From Aplectana chamaeleonis (lineage: Eukaryota; Nematoda; Chromadorea; Rhabditida; Cosmocercidae): a DNA stretch of 64,000 bases. The DNA is taken from positions 62,001-126,000 of the forward strand of contig JAPDOI010001750.1 of assembly GCA_029168955.1 (NCBI GenBank), read 5' to 3'. The stretch's first letter is position 1. Each line of letters begins with the position of its first letter. The position numbers and the translations under genes were made by a program. This document shows positions 24,219-36,742 of this stretch, piece by piece. The notes below the pieces were generated by a model. It was not told where the DNA came from. It ran no database searches and worked only from the letters and a program-made list of their open reading frames with translations.

Positions 24219-24623
24219 TTGAACGTCGTCTATCTTGCGGTCGTTATTCTCTCATTCGGGTTAAATTTAGTGTGTGCCATTGCGGACTCGCGCTGCGGAC
24301 ACGGCGACGCATCGAATTCGTACGAGCTTCCGCGTCCGCCATTATCAGCTGATCATGAGCGTTTTTCAAATTTTCTACTGTTTGCTCTAATTCTCACTTT
24401 TTTCACAGTTTATGAGCTTTCAGAACTATGTTTATTATATGACAACCGTTTGCTGAAGTTTAAATTTCAGGGATATCGAGATTCACCGGCATCGGAATCG
24501 TCCACAAAAAAAGTCGGGCATAAGCCATACTCAGAAAAAAAGTTTTTGGAGAACCTAAACGACAAAAGCACATATCAGAAAATCAGTTTTGAACAGAAAA
24601 AGATTCGAGTTAAAAAACAATAA
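24219..24623 (+). CDS. Candidate 3'-terminal exon(s) of an unrecognised gene
   Basis: The frame is open over 134 codons but has no ATG at its start. Two good acceptors lie inside it (TTTTTTCACAG at about 24410 and AAATTTCAG at about 24470). After the second, about 50 Lys-rich codons (PYSEKKFLENLNDKSTYQK ...) end at TAA overlapping an AATAAA signal at about 24620, which is what a nematode last exon would look like. The upstream part has two hydrophobic stretches. No donor partner or family was recognised. Confidence 0.35.
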   Translation: MNVVYLAVVILSFGLNLVCAIADSRCGHGDASNSYELPRPPLSADHERFSNFLLFALILTFFTVYELSELCLLYDNRLLKFKFQGYRDSPASESSTKKVGHKPYSEKKFLENLNDKSTYQKISFEQKKIRVKKQ

Positions 24624-24977
24624 AGGTTTTTTTTGGAGGAACGGGCCAGCCTAAACACCAGAATAATTCTAAAAGATTTACGATCAATGAACATCCCGCT
24701 AGAGAAGTGAAAAGGCAGTAACAAACACTATGTACAGGTCCTAATGGGGTAACACCAAGAAATAAAAATAATCATCGAGAGTGCGCTCTTTCTATTCATT
24801 GATGACGATTCCTGCTTTTACTGGGATTGAAACTTCGACAAACGGGTGTAATGAAACAACCGTACAAACTGCAGACCCGAAACTGTTGAAAAATAACAGG
24901 AGGAATAACAAAACCCATGATAAATAAAGAAAACCCCACAAGATCAGCTGATGAGGGGCGGAGGCATCAGCTCGTAC

Positions 24978-25444
24978 TTAAAGGCATCGTTCGCGCTACA
25001 GTTCAATTTTCATTTTTCAGGCTCAATTTCATGATTGAGCCCGGTAGACCACACTGGTAAACTTTGGTGCGTCAAAAACGTTTGGCAATGAGGTTGGAAG
25101 GCGTCAAAGACGAAGATCCGCCACCAATTCTCACCCGTCATCTAGCACTTTTTCCTTAGAATGTTGGTGCGGCCGTAAGACAACATGAAAAATAGTTACG
25201 GCACGAACTCCACATGCAGAAAAACCCCGAAAATGGCAGTGACAAGGTCTCCAAAAGCAGAAAAACTTCAAAAAGGATTTTAGCGCGAAATTCAAATTCG
25301 TATTTACAATGTGTTCCGATTGATTTTTCTTTATAAATGAAGGTTTTTCATAGGCCCCTTCGACATTTTCGTTCAAGAGAGAGGCCAAGCTACACAAAAA
25401 CATGAAAAAATAGTATACGGTTTCCTGCGCGTACGATGCCTTTA
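24978..25444. mobile_element. Family A-like TIR element with AGGCATCGT ends
   Basis: TTAAAGGCATCGTTCGCGC at the left and GCGCGTACGATGCCTTTAA at the right. A related copy is 46278-46752 (CTAAAGGCATATTGCGCGC ... GCGTAAGATGCTTTCAAG), sharing the GGATTTTAGCGC body. Confidence 0.72.
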
Positions 25445-25452
25445 ACCAATGC

Positions 25453-25947
25453 GTCGCGTACTCTGAGAGTTTTGGCCTAGAAATAGCTGCGAAATGCCTG
25501 CTTGCCGCGTAATAGCCGCTAAATAGCCGCCAAATAATGTTCTCCGCCAAATAGCCGCGGAAGAGTCGAGAAATAAAGCTCTTCAGGCAGATATACGGAG
25601 CACTCCAGAGGCATGATTTAGATTTCAGCACCTCCGTCGGTTCAATTACCCAAGTTTGAAAAACGTGGACCTCGTTCAGCCTCTGGAGGCCCCACCCAAC
25701 CGCTGGCGCCCCCGGATGGTGGCTCGGCGAGCCGGCGACGGTTGCGTCTTGGTTAATTTTGTTCACTTCTGAATATTTCTCGGTTATATCTCGACTATTT
25801 CTCGGCTACTTCTTGTCCGTTCCGTGTGAATCCGAGATATAGCCGCGAAATAACCGGGAAATAGCCCACCAGGAGCCGCTGCGGAGCCTGGTGGGCTATT
25901 TCCCGGCTATTTCGCGGCCAAAACTCTCAGAGTACCCGCAGCGCGAC
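25453..25947. mobile_element. TIR element with TACTCTGAGAGTTTTGGCC ends
   Basis: The end sequence occurs at 25459 and inverted at about 25913-25937. The interior carries many AAATAGCCGC repeats and a long hairpin at about 25841-25918 (GGGAAATAGCCCACCAGG). An SL1-like sequence lies inside at 25639. Confidence 0.75.
25639..25660 (+). other. SL1-like sequence
   Basis: GGTTCAATTACCCAAG followed by TTTGAA: two differences from the nematode SL1 22-mer. No donor GT follows, so it is not an SL RNA gene. Confidence 0.65.
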
Positions 25948-26597
25948 TCCGCCATGACACACACTAAATTTAACCGCGAACCAGAGGATACGTAACTCGT
26001 CACCGGTTGATACGCCGCATTGTCTGAGACCTTGAAAAGGATCAGTTTAGCTGTTGGTACATCAATGACATTGAAATAGAAGATAAGATAAAAGAATATA
26101 CGAGAACACTAGCATTCTGATTGAATTGTGAGCGTGTTATTATCCCTGTACCAAAGCGGAATGTTGTTTTTCACACGAGCGCTTCGAAATAGAAGCGTTC
26201 GTTAGATTGCGGCCAGCAAACAACCTGACAATCTATCCATGCTAGTTGTCATTTAGCAGCCATTATACTAAACTTTTTTAGCAACCGTTGAGCTGATCAA
26301 GGCTCACAGGCAGCTACTCCTCGGGCCTCAAGTGACTGGAGGATGTTAAACCCAAGACTTTCGTTTTTGGGTTCTCAATAGAAATAGCGCTGTTAGGTGG
26401 TGCCTGCACCACCAGGGAAGAAAAGAAAACAACAGAAAAAAATGAGAAGAATATAATGATATAGCGATTCATTCCATCCCAGGAATTTTACAACATGAAA
26501 AAGATGGGCGGAGGAGAGATATAGCTTGGGTGAGTTCTCACGCATACAACACACTCACATGAGAATCGAAAATTCATGTCTGAGGGTGTACTGAGCC

Positions 26598-27083
26598 TTT
26601 AAAGCCAGTGTTCTTGATAATCTTCAAATTTCAGATTAGTCGCTAAAACGATTGTTTGGCTTCTGAGTAGAACTGAAATGACGAAGAAATGCACCAGAAG
26701 GGCGCGAAATCCTCTGCTCTCACCCCTACTCTTTAATCTCAAAGGAACTGTTCGTTAGGGCATTGAAATCTTTTATGGACACGTGTTTTGCAACTCTCTG
26801 CTGTCTGTTGCTTCAACTTTTCTTTGGAGCGTGAAGACATACGGTTTCGCCCAAAATATTCTTCCATTTTCAATTAGACCCATTTTTTCACCGGTGACAA
26901 CCATCGTGAACAGGTTCATCGAGCCGGACAACTAGTCCAGGCCAGAGAATAATGTCACCGAAATAAGACGTTTTGATGCGTTTCTCGCCGTTCCTTCGTA
27001 ATTTTAGTAACACTTGCTTGCTAACGCATTGTTTTTGAGTGGGAAACTCGGAAACGAAATTCATCGTGAATACTGTCTTTAGG
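26598..27083. mobile_element. Family A TIR element, copy A9
   Basis: TTTAAAGCCAGTGTTCTTGA at the left, ATCGTGAATACTGTCTTTAG at the right. A family C terminus (TCTGAGGGTGTACTGAGCC) abuts its left end at about 26575-26600. Confidence 0.65.
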
Positions 27084-27909
27084 GGAGAAAATGTCGATTA
27101 CAAAGGTAATGGCAGTGTGACAATTTATTCATTATATATGCGTGACTGCTGAAGTTGAAACCCATCAATGTGAGGGGTAAAGTGGTCGCAGAATAGTATT
27201 GACAGCAAGAATATCCAGAGAGAAGACGCTAGCTAGGAGACGATCAGGAATGGTTTTCTCGAGTTAAAGTAAAACTGCTGACTGATATAAACCGAAGACT
27301 ATCAGAGATCCCATAAAGACCTGACAGTCTTCTTGCCCTGGATGGAATGGGTTCGATGACAGGGGCACTCTATTTGTCAGGTATCCCATAGGTGTCAGAT
27401 CGCAGGTGCTTGCCAAAAGTGGTATGCATAACGCGAGAGGCAAGTGCAATTTCCGCATGCGAAGTCGCACCTGGCGAGGAGGTCTATTTGGACTCACTCG
27501 AAATACGACGATCAATACGCTTCAGCGCACATAGTAGGCAAACCTCGAGGATTTCGTGTGTTGCATGGGATATCAAATTTTGAGTGGAGTTCAAGAGTTG
27601 TGGGATTTTTCGGGGATTTACACAGAGTTTCTTCTAATGGAACCGGGGGGGCCTGTCAAAATTAATTTTTTCCTATTAACCCTTTCCCGGATTAGGAGTA
27701 GTAGAACCTATACGAAAAAGTGCGAAAAAGAACGAACTTCAGGATGAATTTTCGACTTCAACTCTCCGGCATTTTGATGGCAGACGAGGTTTGATGGTTT
27801 CTTTCATCAAGAACATCAGCCATTGCAACTCAATCAATGAACAATGGCCTTCAGACTTGCCTGCTCGAATATTTCTATCCCCATATAGTTGAAACATTGA
27901 CTAGAGTGC
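27084..27909. other. No recognised feature
   Basis: Short frames only; no splice-supported coding and no repeats recognised. Confidence 0.35.
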
Positions 27910-28343
27910 TTATTGATATTTATCAACAGTTTTTATTACCTAAGTTCTCAGACGTTCGCCGTTGTCTACAGGATACTGATGAGATGTCACCTCACGCAAT
28001 GCTCACTGTAGACATCCGAGAAGGGCAGAGATCGCCCCTCGAGAACTGCCCGTCGCCCCCCTCCATGGTGCCGTAGACAACCTATCCGCGGAAACGCTTT
28101 TGCTGTAGACATCCCATTGGAGGAGGGTCTCAATCCCGATTCCGCGTTCACATCCTATCAACATCCCGTAACCCTGATATTGCCATCCCAGTGAAGTATC
28201 AGCCGCCTTATGACATCACCAATCGAAAGGGAGTTTATCTCATTAAAAAACTTGATAATGAGGCTCGATTTTCTTTATTTCGGTTCTAATCTCACCGGAA
28301 CAGAGAAATTGGACCCTCTCAACTAATTTCTCCACGGAAAAAC

Positions 28344-28492
28344 TAACATCGGCGTAGATCCTAATGAGACTTTGCGTTCCTCTTTGGAGGTTGGCGCGAA
28401 CTCGGTGCACTTACGTTATAGCATATGGCCCCGAATTCCCGCCAACCTTCAATAGTAAATGTAAAGTATCATTAGGATCCATGCCGACGTTA
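28344..28492. mobile_element. 149-bp MITE
   Basis: TAACATCGGCGTAGATCC and inverted TAACGTCGGCATGGATCC, both continuing TAATGA; imperfect pairing continues to the GTTGGCG region. Confidence 0.65.
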
Positions 28493-28567
28493 CATTATTA
28501 TAATAATGACGTCCTTATGCGGACAACACTCTACTGCTTAGTCACAGTCGTTATATACTACTTGATG

Positions 28568-29438
28568 GGGAAGCCATTTTAGCGTAGTCCGGAATGAGCA
28601 AAATGGAGTACCTTGCGGGAATGCCCATGCTACTATGCTTTTACATTTGAATTTTTTCGGATCCTTGACTTTTCGAATAAATCGAAATTTGAGTTTTTCA
28701 AATAATTCGAAAATTTGAACACTTCGAATATTCGACTTTTCGAGTATTCGGTTTTCGAATTATTCGGAAATTGGCACATTTTGAAAATACGACTTTTCAA
28801 AGTCGAATTTTCCAGTCGAATGAGTATTCGAATCATTCGATTTGGTCAAGTAATACCCGCTACTAGTAGTTGAAGCTGTGAGTGACTCTGGCCTTATCGC
28901 GGATCATGAAAAGTTTCTATCTCAAAGCAGTAGGTGGACCATGAAAACTTAAATGTTTCTTCATGTCCCAATTTTTCCCAGGTTGGATATTTGGTATACT
29001 TCTGACCGCATTGTTATATTCGAAAATTATTCGAATGATTTTTGGAATTTCGAATCATTCGAAGTTCGAGAATTTTGATTTTTAAATAATATTTGAATAT
29101 TTGGAAAACGGACTGTTGGAGACCTCGTCCAACCACTTGCGGCCCCAGATGGTGCTCGGCAAGCTGGCCGACTTGCATGTCGGTGTGCTGCTACGATAAC
29201 GCTGGACTACCTTGCAGCACGTGCTCCTGCGATTAAATTTTGCTACACGTGCTCCTCCGGTAAAATTTTGCAGCAGGTGCTGCTGTTTCGAGCACGTGTC
29301 CCTGCAATACACCCTTTCAATGGGTGTGGTCACTCAAGTTGGATACGTATTCGACACGCATTGAATGCGGCGATTATTTTGAGCGCGCAGCAATGTACTG
29401 CATTTCGCCCATTCCGGACTACGCTAAAATGGCTTCCC
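28568..29438. mobile_element. TIR element with GGGAAGCCATTTTAGCGTAG ends
   Basis: The 20-mer and nine following bases (TCCGGAATG) are inverted at 29410-29438. The interior has AT-rich TTCGAATATTCG-type tracts (28640-28860, 29020-29100) and GTGCTCCT(G/C)CG repeats near 29220-29300. Confidence 0.75.
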
Positions 29439-29806
29439 TTGTTAACCAGAAAATGTGATATCGGCTAACTACTCTTATTTTTTAATCTAAATTTTTTCTT
29501 CTAGCTACATTCACCTCTTCTCGAGTATTGACAACATGGATGGGAATCAGGGTAAATAAACACCACCGAATGATCAGAGATTCCTCTCAAACATCTTGAA
29601 AAGACGACGCAAAGGACACACATAAACGGGCGGGAAAAAACCGAAATCTGCCTACGAAGGCGGTTGCTTAAAGCTCCGTAAACCACGGAATCCTTCGGGT
29701 TCACCACGGGGAACTCCGCGAGATCTACCTCTTGGCATGACACCAACACCTCTTCCACGGAAAGACGTTATTAGAAAAACGAATCACAGATTTTACATAA
29801 TCAAAA

Positions 29807-29880
29807 AATGAGAAGAATTACTATAGAAGTCTACAGCATCGTCAATGAGAAGAATTACTATAGAAGTCTACAGCATCGTC
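29807..29880. repeat. Perfect tandem duplication, 37 bp x 2
   Basis: The unit AATGAGAAGAATTACTATAG plus 17 bases repeats exactly with no gap. Confidence 0.85.
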
Positions 29881-30494
29881 GAAAAAAATGAGTTGTGGAT
29901 CTAATATAACGGAAAATGAGAACTCGGACGGCACTATCTTCGTGATACATTGATTAATGGACGCTACCAACACCCGTCCTCGCGTATGTTCTGTAGAACA
30001 GCCCATCGACCTGCACCGCCGTAGACATTCCGATTTGTCGTCCTGTAGACAACAACTCTGTCTGCATCGAATTGTGGCACTCGGCGGGATTGCTGGCCGA
30101 TAGGCTGTTCAACAGCCCGTCGTCCCCTGCTCAACAGCACACCGGGACGGCCCCGCGTAGAGCTGCCTGTTCGCCATCGGTGACTTGTTCTGGGCGGATC
30201 GACGTCCTGTAGACAACGGCGAACGTCTGAGTTTGCATATAATTCTGCCTGTGAATATCAATAAATCTCGACAATACACACACGAGACTCCGATCTTTTT
30301 GGGCTGAGCTGTGCACATGTGCAGGAATCCTCAACATAGGAGCTTTATACCTCTAATTTCAGCCCGTTTCCTGCCCCGCAAACTTCAAGGTATTTCAACC
30401 ATTTGCGAAGCAAACCAATTTCTATGGTTCTCTCAACAACTTTTTTCATTGCGACCACTTCCTTTAAATCCGCTAAATAAGTAGGAGTATCCTT

Positions 30495-30765
30495 CTAGCT
30501 GGTGAGTGTGGGGCATTGGAAAAAGGCGCTACTGTCACGCACATGGTCGAGTGATCGACCAACTAGGCCTTCTATTCTTTCGGGGTCAGTAAACTGGTAC
30601 CAGACTTGTCTGGGAGGATATGATCCTTGACTTGAATATCGGCTGACCCCGCAAGTCATTGTGTAGACCCTATGCACATTCAATAGCCTCTACGGTTCTG
30701 AATGGAAGTCTAATGTTGTGGCGCATCCCCAGAGGATTTATATACACCGAAAACTTTATCTTTTT
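30495..30765 (-). repeat. Dispersed repeat G, inverted copy
   Basis: Inverse homologue of 23640-23950 (CTGTCACGCACATGGTCGA, GGTACCAGACTTGTCTGGGA). Confidence 0.55.
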
Positions 30766-31569
30766 ACCCTTCTGTTGTGTGGGAAAGGGGGCAGAGAGGG
30801 GTCATCAAAGTTCTGTGAAGTGGGAAGAAGTTACATATCCTAAGCGAGTTTATAACCAATTGTCAGCATTATCGCTCACGTCAAATGCACCGGCACCTCA
30901 CTCCAGACTCCTGCATCCTACATTTCAAAGAACAATTTCTTCATTATCAACCGGATCTGAGACACGATACTTGATACACCTCCGTTAGTCGTTGAAGGAA
31001 ACTCAATTTCAAAGATGGATGCAGTGCAAAAAGTTCGATGGATGATGTTTCTCTTGACAAGTTCATGACAGTATCATTTATTGAGATTTTGACCTGCATA
31101 GATTGACCTACGATATCCATGACAAGATTGAAAAATAATTGAAAAGAGTTACAGAAGGTTCCTGAACACAGCGGTAGTTCCTGTAGTGCCCCCCTTCCCC
31201 CAACGGTTTTTAATAGTTTTTCTAGAAAGTGATTAGCTTGAAGTTTTTGTACAATAGTGGTCTGATATTGCCAAGTGCGCATCCAATGAATGAATGAGAT
31301 GGAAAGTCTTGACTGTGTTGTATTGAGACTTGAATCCCATTGTCATTCTGGTATTCGTAATATGTTCGTATATTAATATGCATTACGAGATAGGGGCTAC
31401 AGCTTGTGGTATACTCTGTCCCAATCAAGTCAGACATTGCAGAATCCAAAGAAGCTGCGCTTCCTCTTCGTCTCAATCGCGGAATTGTATTGGAGACGCA
31501 GCGCTTTTTTATCGAATGCACAACTCAGAGCGGCATAACTCCCCGCAGTAACTCTAAGACAATTTGCCG
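30766..31569. other. No supported gene
   Basis: Frames of 100-110 codons on either strand lack starts, splice signals and recognisable domains. Confidence 0.35.
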
Positions 31570-32110
31570 CGTCAGTGCCGGGAAAGTACCGCGACCCTCG
31601 TCTGTGCCGCGATAGTTCCGCGACAGTACCGCAGCGGTTCAGCGATCAGACAATTTTGTTGCCATGTCCTGAGCGTCGACATCGCCGTGATAGTACCGCA
31701 GCGGCTCCGCGTTAGAACCGCGCCGACTCCGCGAGGATGCAGCAGTGAACCCGCCTGGAGTACCATGTACTATCCTGTGTGGTAAAACGAAATTGCTGCC
31801 GGTTCAATTACCCAAGTTTGAGGCACATTTCGTGATTCCTTGGGCGCAAAAGCAGCGGTGACCTTTGTCCCTATTAGACGGAGGATGTAGCGCCCGCAGG
31901 TGCGTATTTTGTTGTTCTTAGGCCCCCTTAGTTATACTATCGTTTTTAATAACTTGATATCAGATACTCTCCCGGTGCCGCTGCGGCACTATCACGGAGC
32001 CGAAGCGGCATTGCCGCATCGCCGCTTCGGCTCCGCGATGTTGCCGAGCTGCACTATCGGGGAGCCGAAGTGGCGATTTCTCTCAGAGAAAGGTCTCGTA
32101 GAGTTGCAGC
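31570..32110. repeat. GC-rich palindromic region with SL1-like insert
   Basis: Repeats of AGTACCGCAGCGGCTCCGCG-type sequence occur on both sides of 31801-31822. A perfect 14-bp hairpin (GGAGCCGAAGCGGC) lies at 31996-32034. Possibly a foldback element whose ends I cannot fix. Confidence 0.5.
31801..31822 (+). other. SL1-like sequence
   Basis: GGTTCAATTACCCAAG followed by TTTGAG: one difference from SL1 (position 5). Followed by GCACAT, not a donor. Confidence 0.7.
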
Positions 32111-32896
32111 GAGTTTGCGGACGGCGCCGCTGATCTATGTACCTTTGCGTACGCATTAATTCATCCGACTTCTCATTTTGTTTTCAATAGCTTTATTGTT
32201 TTATTATCCTTCGGGATTTTAGAAAGTTCCTGAGAACAATCTCTGAGAAATTACATCAATAAAAAACAGTAAAGTGAAATTGTCCTTAGTGTCAACTGGA
32301 CATACTATGTCTTAACACGGAGATTTCCCGGCAAAAAAGCGGCATAGTATTTATAAATTGCAAAAAGTTGTAATTTTCATGTCCCATGGCGTGGATGGCG
32401 CGCGCGAAGCTGCCTCTTCCGTCTGTAATGCACTCTCGTGCTGTTTCTAACCTCCGCTCCCCACCAGCACGCACAGAAACCATGAGAATTTTACAGCTTA
32501 TACTTGTAGTCGTATATTTCTTTATAAACCTACGTTGGGGCCAAAGAAAAAATGATTTCGGAAATCAAGAAACCAAAACGAGGATGAGACTAAAAAATTG
32601 TACATTCTCAAGTACTTTTCGACTTCCGCTCAATTTGAGCTAAAATTTGAAAAAAAATATCCAGGAGATAGATTTTACGAAGTAGTCAAGATGGGAGCCT
32701 GAATCGATTGATGTCGCCGTTCCTCGCCACGGCATGAAATGGTCCAAACTGTTTCCTGTTACCGCTGGCGCTGACGGCGTCGCTTCCGGAGTCGATGCTG
32801 TCGAGGTGACGGAAGCACTCATCAACGTCATCTCGTCGAAGCTATCACGCGACACGTCGCCGCCCTCGCCCGTTGCGTGGCGTCCTTTATTCTATG

Positions 32897-33088
32897 AAGG
32901 GGTCTGCAGAGTTGAAGTTGTGGCGTTGCTCGCAGCGACGAACAGAGCTGGCTGATGCAATATCGATTACATTCGGCGACGAGGGCAACAGACGCGGCGA
33001 CGATAATGTTCGGAAACATTTTTGTCGCCGCGTCAAGGCTGACGCTCGGCGACTAGTCGCCGGTCATTGCAACCCTGCAGACCCCTTA
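32897..33088. mobile_element. 192-bp MITE, AAGGGGTCTGCAGAGTTG ends
   Basis: AAGGGGTCTGCAGAGTTG at the left, CAACCCTGCAGACCCCTTAA at the right (imperfect), and internal ATGTT(C)GGAAACAT. A short relative of 18039-18475. Confidence 0.72.
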
Positions 33089-33385
33089 ACTCATAACGGA
33101 CCGCGAGTCCACACTGGGCACCCACGCTATAAAACATTCACTATTTTTTGAAGTTTTGAGACATGGGATCTTTTCTAATTACCAATAGGTTCCTCATAAT
33201 GTAACCTATTTATAATCACAGTGGTCAAGCATTTCCTAGTCATTTTATTGCATCTCCGGAAATCACACTTTTCAAATTTTCAGTTTTTAGTGAAATTCGT
33301 GTCGACTGCTATAAAATAACCATCGGTCAACTTCGTTTCAGATTTCTACAAATTCCGAGTAAAGGATAATTGGAGGGGAGGGGGC

Positions 33386-33868
33386 TTAAAGGCACAGTCC
33401 AAGTTCGGTGACGAATTCTGAGATTTCCACATAATTGTGAAGTTCACCCACCCTATATAGCCCCTGCCAAATGCGAGCTCTCAATTCCTCCAGATAAGCG
33501 AGATATGGGGGAAGCCACCTGGGGCGCCCATACACGGAAGCCACTTTGGCACGCCCCTTTTACGATCTTTCGAGCTCAGCAGCGGCGAGATGAGCGATGG
33601 TTTCTCACCAGCAGCACCGTTCTTCCCTTCATTCCCAGCCTCTTTCTTTATTCAGGTCGGTTCGCATACATCGGTTGCAAATGGCGGAAGTTACGAGCCT
33701 CGGACAACTCGTCCACCATGCTTCCGTAGCACAATTTTCGAGGGGCCATAACTTTGCTCCTAGGGGGTCTTGTACGATTGCAAAGACATCATTAGAATCA
33801 GTGTGAAACCGTTTTCAAGATAGGTGAGAAAACAGAGGAACGGTTCTGAGGTTGGACTGTGCCTTTAA
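33386..33868 (+). mobile_element. Family B TIR element, copy B3
   Basis: TTAAAGGCACAGTCCAAG at the left and GGTTGGACTGTGCCTTTAAA at the right. The body resembles family A internally, showing mosaic exchange between families. Confidence 0.75.
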
Positions 33869-34859
33869 AGCTTGCCGATGGCCCAATGCTCAACATTCCG
33901 TAGAAACTTCGTTATGGAGGTGTTGAATCAAGTGGTTTTTTTCAAGACTTTCAATAAAATATTTGGTATCCGCATATCATTATCTGTTTGTAAACGTGGC
34001 AGATTTTTCTGTGACTTTGCGGAGGAGGCCGTTTTTTTGGGGGGAAGGGGGGTGCGAGATTACAAATCTAATCCCCATTCGTAGATTTCCGATGGAATTT
34101 TCGTCAAATACAACAGACAACTTTGCTGGTCAAAGCCTCTGAGTGCGCTAACAATAATGCTTATTAGGCCATCACGTACCTGGATCCGTTAATTTTTTTT
34201 TAATTCGCAAATACTTTGGGTTTGCCTCGGACGGTGCGGTTCTAACCATTTGCCGTAACCTACAGAAAATTCTTGAAGTCATGAGACAAACGTTTTATTC
34301 GTAGCCAGCACGCCCGGGAATTCGCAAAAAGTTGTGTTTCAAGGCAGCTTGTGTGTGCGATGTTGGAATACCTTCTAAATACGGAACACACCAGGTTCGT
34401 AGGAAAGAGAATGATGATTGCTTTACCATGGCCTTTCTCCAATTTTCTGTAGATGGATATACTCTCAGGTGGAGTGGAAATGCGATAAATGTGATGGTTG
34501 AAATGGTTCCCACTGGGCTGCGTGTCCACACATGTTACCCACGGAAACCCCTGAGGCGTGAAGCGCACCGGTTGGCTGTGGGAATTCGCCGTGCCGCAGC
34601 GGAAGTCGCTGGAGAGTAACCCTTCAGGCGAGCTGCAGTGATGAGAAGATTCTTGATACCTGAGTGGATTGGATGATTCACTGCAGTTTGCACCCGCGCC
34701 TCTCACCTGACAACCTATGTATGCGAGAAAAGGCCGTCTCGTTTGATGCTTGTGCTCCTAACTGCTTATTCAGATACTCAAATGAGTTTGTCGCGTCATG
34801 TGGGTTTCCAAAGTTGTTGGCACCAGCTCACATGTTGGTGGGGAAATTATCTTGGATAA
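33869..34859. other. No supported gene
   Basis: A 148-codon minus frame at 34706-34260 has an alternative start and no recognised domain or splice support. A repeat H-like fragment lies near 34250. Confidence 0.35.
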
Positions 34860-35171
34860 GGCTCCGTCCATAGCAGACGACCAGCGGCAAAGCGTCAAGG
34901 CTTCGGAGCATCATGCGCCAGCGCTCAAACGCTGGCGCATGACGCTCGACGGCTTTCGCATCCAACGTGTCCGAGGACGGCACGTGGTTAACGATGGTAT
35001 CGATAATATTAGTGGCAGCCATTACGGTCGATATGCCTCCACCGTCAGCGACTGGCCGGCTGCGACTGGCTGGTCGCTGGGGAGTGAGATCAATAGCAAA
35101 TGCTGAATATGCAAACCCCCAGCGTCACTTTACGGTCACTTGACGCTAGGACGTCTGCTATAGAAGGAGCC
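34860..35171. mobile_element. 312-bp MITE
   Basis: GGCTCCGTCCATAGCAGACG and inverted GGCTCCTTCTATAGCAGACG. An internal hairpin (ATGCGCCAGCG ... CGCTGGCGCAT) lies near 34915-34942. Confidence 0.75.
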
Positions 35172-35881
35172 TAATAGCTCCGACTTCGTCGTTGTCACTC
35201 AGCTGACAGGAGAAGAAGGACACCCCTTGAAGGGGAGGTCCCATCGAATTATTAACCAACACATTTAAAACGGCCGATGGTGGGGAAGTGGGGAGATAAA
35301 ACAACAAGGTAAGTTCTCCTGACTCTTTTCTTGTCCCCCCTTCGAGCATGATGAAGGCGCAAAGTCTTTTCCTGCGAAGCCGTCTCGCACTTCTGAATTT
35401 GTCGGTAGGGCTGCCTCTCAAGAGCAGTGGACAGTACTATATCTGACTGGATTACCTCTAAGATGAAACGTTTTCCTGTATTCTGACGCTAGAGGCAATA
35501 ATTTTAAGGATAGGAAACTATCCAACGCAGCGAGGTTCGAAAATCTCATTTTTCATCAAGCAATAAACGACAGATGTAGTGTTGAGATACCATGGCGAAG
35601 ACCTGCTGCTAGCGCTTTTGATATATCTCCTTTTATGTGTGTTTTTACGTCTGTCGGTAAATTGTTCCACGTCACGAAGGAAGAATCTTACAATTGCAGG
35701 GATTAATAATGCGTTCATATCCCTACTCATTTGATGCATTATGTCGTGACTTCCGTACGACTCAGTCATCTAGAGACCGCTGCCTGGCCTCCTCGTCACT
35801 GGTCCCCCCACAATCGCCTAGCGAAGGAATTTTCATTATGCAGAGACGCAGACGGTGCATCACACCGGCCGCCTGGCAAGT
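35172..35881. other. No recognised feature
   Basis: Only short frames lacking support. Confidence 0.35.
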
Positions 35882-36113
35882 CAGGGCTGGGATTCATGAA
35901 CACCTTGGGTCGCGGCAGGGTTTGGTTTGGTTTGGTTAGCTGCCCCACTGGAACCAAACTGAAGCAAACCATCACCGACGGGGGGCGGTAACATGGAATC
36001 CATGCGTAATCCAGTCCTGACCAAACCTAGCGATGATGAATCGCAGGTTTGCGAAAGTTTCCAACCGAACCCTGCTGGGACTCCCGGCTTAGTGTTCATG
36101 AATCACAGCCCTG
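35882..36113. mobile_element. 232-bp MITE
   Basis: CAGGGCTGGGATTCATGAAC and inverted CAGGGCTGTGATTCATGAAC; pairing continues into GCAGGGTT(T/C)GGTT. Confidence 0.78.
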
Positions 36114-36742
36114 ATCGCCAGTGTTAACACCGCTGCCATCGTGAGTGCCGCTCATCCTGCGATCGCGTCATATCCCTGTGACGTCCTGCTTCCTCGGATC
36201 GACATCAGGTTTGCGGTCCATTCCTGCCGATCCCGCGCACAGAGGAGGGTCTTCAACGCGGTGGCGTCCTGCCCTCACCTCCTCTGCTTCCGTCATTGCC
36301 TGGTGGTCGAGCAGGATTCTGGTCAACATGTAGCCCTCACTGCCCGTGCGTCGGTTCCTCCCCATGCCAGAGAGTTCACCAGGTAGTAGAGTTCGATCTC
36401 ACCCCGTTCTCAGTTGGGCAAAGTCAGTCCCCTGAAGCGTAGGATAAGTTATATTTTAACTTATCTAAATTCGCCGCAGCGTTCCCTATTGTTCAGCGGG
36501 TCGTATGGAGAAAACGAGTTCCTCCATCATTGTGAGGCTCTGAAGTAGTAATCATAGGCCTAAAATTCTCTCTATTCCGATTAATACTGATCGCTGAAAT
36601 CCTTCCTATAGCCACAAGCACCTCATTGCGAACGCGCTTCATGGCAGGTTCATTCGGAACGCTTTCCTGGCAGAGAAAAAACCTCTAAGCAACAGATGAT
36701 CCTCAACTGCTGAGTTCGGCCACCCTAACGTATCCACTTGTT

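Larger units (their letters stand above)
27910..30268. mobile_element. 2.4-kb element with ~65-bp TIRs, containing nested MITEs
   Basis: CTCAGACGTTCGCCGTTGTC and seven further bases at 27947-27973 are perfectly inverted at 30205-30231; a weaker match (TTATTGATATT) extends outward. The interior holds the elements at 28344-28492 and 28568-29438 and GTAGACA motifs near both ends. No transposase frame was found. Confidence 0.7.

Noticed and set aside
25131..25766. 211-codon frame on the minus strand
   Set aside because: Runs through two TIR elements and reads the antisense of the SL1-like sequence; a fortuitous frame.
34260..34706. 148-codon minus frame
   Set aside because: Alternative start, no splice signals, no domain; possibly an old repeat.
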